Assembly: GCA_051746985.1 (NCBI GenBank)
Contig: JBNJFP010000006.1
Location: 46,403 to 110,402 of the forward strand
Origin: Fodinibius sp051746985
Lineage (GTDB): Bacteria; Bacteroidota; Rhodothermia; Balneolales; Balneolaceae
Reading direction: 5' to 3'
Length of the DNA stretch: 64,000 nt
The notes under the pieces were generated by a model. That model saw only the letters and a list, made by a program, of their open reading frames with translations, searched no databases and was not told where the DNA came from. The position numbers and the translations under genes are program-made. Below, piece after piece: positions 62,629 through 64,000 of this stretch; position 1 is the stretch's first letter, and the number at the start of each line of letters is the position of its first letter.

Positions 62629-62833
62629 ATGAACCGATAGCATACATTCAACCTGATAAATGTGGCTTGCAGTTTTTATGGTCAAATGCCAATTATCCCA
62701 AACGGTTTAGCATTCTATGAAAGGGGAAATTTTTTTACATAAAATTGATTGCATTATAACTCCATGATAAATAGTATTTGACGACCTATCTACATGCGTC
62801 ACAATTAACTACAGACTTAGTACCTCAACTATC

Positions 62834-63838
62834 ATGGCTGATTTACGAACAGACTGGACCAAAGAAGAAATTGTTAATATCTATCACACGCCCTTGATGG
62901 AGCTGATCTACCGGGCGGCTACCATGCATCGTGAACACCAGGAAACCGGCGAAGTGCAAGTATGTACGTTATTGTCGATCAAAACCGGGGGATGTCCCGA
63001 AGATTGCGCCTACTGTCCCCAGTCGGCCCACCACGACACTGATGTAGAAGCCGAGGATATGCTGGAGCCCGAAGAAATTTTATCGGCCGCCGAGCGAGCC
63101 AAAGAAGCCGGCAGCACCCGCTTTTGTATGGGCGCCGCCTGGCGTTGTGGTCGCGAAACCAAAGATTTTGATCAGGTGCTGGATATGGTGAGCGAGGTTA
63201 CCGACATGGGCATGGAAGTGTGCTGCACGTTGGGGATGCTGACTGACGAGCAGGCCGCAAAACTCAAAGAGGCAGGATTGTACGCCTACAATCACAACCT
63301 CGACAGCAGTGAAGATTTTTATAACCGCATCATATCCACCCGCAAATACCAGGAACGACTCGATACCATCGAACGCGTACGCGACAATAATATCAGCGTG
63401 TGCAGTGGGGGTATTATTGGGATGGGTGAAAACGACGACGACCGCATTGAGCTGATTCATAACCTGGCTACCATGCCCCAGCATCCCGAGTCGGTGCCCG
63501 TAAATGCCCTGATTGCCGTCGAAGGCACCCCGCTCGAAGATCAGCCCAAAGTGCCCTGGTACGACATGGCGCGAATGATTGCCACCGCCCGCATTACCAT
63601 GCCCGATTCGATGGTACGTCTATCGGCCGGACGCGTGGATATGAGCATGGAAGAACAGGCGCTCTGTTTTATGGCCGGGGCCAACTCCATTTTTACCGGT
63701 GACAAATTGCTGACCACCGACAACAACGACCTCAATGAAGACATGGAAATGTTTGATATTTTGGGATTGACGCCCCGCGAGGCTTTTAAAGATGCAAAAG
63801 AAGAGCATGTGCCTGAAAAGATTGAAGCGGCAGAGTGA
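62834..63838 (+). CDS. bioB: Biotin synthase
   Basis: A 334-residue radical SAM enzyme inserting sulfur into dethiobiotin. The [4Fe-4S] cluster ligands are Cys54, Cys58 and Cys61 in GGCPEDCAYCPQ. Further conserved Cys lie in RFCMGAAWRC, EVCCTLGM and NISVCSGGIIGMGE, and the [2Fe-2S]-site Arg is in VRLSAGRVDM. Full length. Start ATG at 62834. No other bio genes are in the window. The last residues (KIEAAE) are followed by repeats. Confidence 0.97.
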   Translation: MADLRTDWTKEEIVNIYHTPLMELIYRAATMHREHQETGEVQVCTLLSIKTGGCPEDCAYCPQSAHHDTDVEAEDMLEPEEILSAAERAKEAGSTRFCMGAAWRCGRETKDFDQVLDMVSEVTDMGMEVCCTLGMLTDEQAAKLKEAGLYAYNHNLDSSEDFYNRIISTRKYQERLDTIERVRDNNISVCSGGIIGMGENDDDRIELIHNLATMPQHPESVPVNALIAVEGTPLEDQPKVPWYDMARMIATARITMPDSMVRLSAGRVDMSMEEQALCFMAGANSIFTGDKLLTTDNNDLNEDMEMFDILGLTPREAFKDAKEEHVPEKIEAAE

Positions 63839-63843
63839 TTTTT

Positions 63844-63866
63844 GTGAGGAGTGAGACGGGAGTCGG
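63844..63866 (+). repeat. Second heptanucleotide repeat run (GTGAGAC type)
   Basis: GTGAGGA, GTGAGAC, GGGAGTC and a partial GGAGTC, just after the bioB stop; the same heptamer type as 59611-59645. Confidence 0.5.
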
Positions 63867-63921
63867 AGTCTAATCAAGGGGATCGCCGCCCCATTGTTAC
63901 CAGAGATGAAAAAATGCTCCT

Positions 63922-63997
63922 TATAAGGCCATTGATATTAGCATTACTATGACCGTGACACTGGCATTATAAGGCCAATGATACTCCCTTTACTATG
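63922..63997 (+). repeat. 30-base direct repeat pair at the window edge
   Basis: 63922-63951 and 63968-63997 are both 30 bases and begin TATAAGGCCA and end TTACTATG, with about 6 differences; start-to-start period is 46 bases. The array may continue beyond the window. Confidence 0.6.
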
Positions 63998-64000
63998 TCA

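Noticed and set aside
62491..62685. Small leftward open frame across the 11-base tandem repeat
   Set aside because: The translation only reflects the repeat and has no start signal or family resemblance.
63922..63997. Start of a CRISPR array
   Set aside because: The two 30-base copies differ at about 6 positions and the spacer is only 16 bases.
1..64000. CRISPR arrays, tRNA or rRNA genes
   Set aside because: No regularly spaced 25-40 base exact repeats with unique spacers, no cas-like genes, and no cloverleaf or rRNA-like stretch was recognised. A formal tRNA scan was not possible.

Overview
The window looks like a chromosomal segment from a Bacteroidota-type bacterium, most likely Balneolota or Rhodothermota (marine or halophilic relatives of Fodinibius, Balneola and Salinibacter). 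This is inferred from gene content and was not tested by a search. The pointers are the parA-parB-DUF5683 gene order, DUF6588 and BatA/DUF58 families, many TTG starts with weak Shine-Dalgarno sites, -7 boxes of the type TAnnTTTG, and a CrtC/CruC/CruD-like carotenoid glycoside gene set. I see no rRNA, tRNA, CRISPR array, prophage or classical insertion sequence. Two runs of exactly 100 N (39276-39375 and 49923-50022) mark scaffold joins.

Layout. 1-12.5 kb is housekeeping: Lon protease, RsgA, a DUF6588 outer-membrane-type protein, a TRIC-like channel, DNA polymerase I, a SpoIIE-type phosphatase and transketolase. 12.6-18.7 kb holds a TPR protein, a leftward LOG / DUF5683 / ParB / ParA group with an AT-rich upstream region carrying parS-like half sites, and alanine dehydrogenase. 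18.9-23.2 kb is a DUF58 / BatD-like / BatA locus split by an M23 lipoprotein on the other strand. 23.4-35.5 kb carries mfd, a Sua5-type threonylcarbamoyl-AMP synthase, M1 and M42 peptidases, a thioesterase, an HD hydrolase, thyA-folA and mgtE.

37-50 kb is different in texture. Genes are spaced out and the gaps are full of short palindromes. A REP-associated tyrosine transposase (RAYT, 38671-39219) sits directly against a 39-base near-perfect palindrome, and four more copies of the same 25-base palindrome family lie within about 11 kb. Two further palindrome families (25 and 31 bases) cluster with it. Two approximately 183-base nested inverted-repeat elements, whose paired arms differ by compensating changes, complete the picture. 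This RAYT/REP-like landscape and the covarying 183-base element are the most interesting things in the window.

48.9-52.7 kb contains acyltransferase, CrtC-type hydratase and glycosyltransferase genes that would fit decoration of a carotenoid to an acyl glycoside. 52.8-63.8 kb returns to core genes: a Xer recombinase, hpf-hprK, M23 and M28 peptidases, and a probable stress group (ECF-like sigma factor, MscS channel, CBS protein, OmpR-type regulator), ending with biotin synthase. Several of these have unusually good Shine-Dalgarno sites for this lineage.
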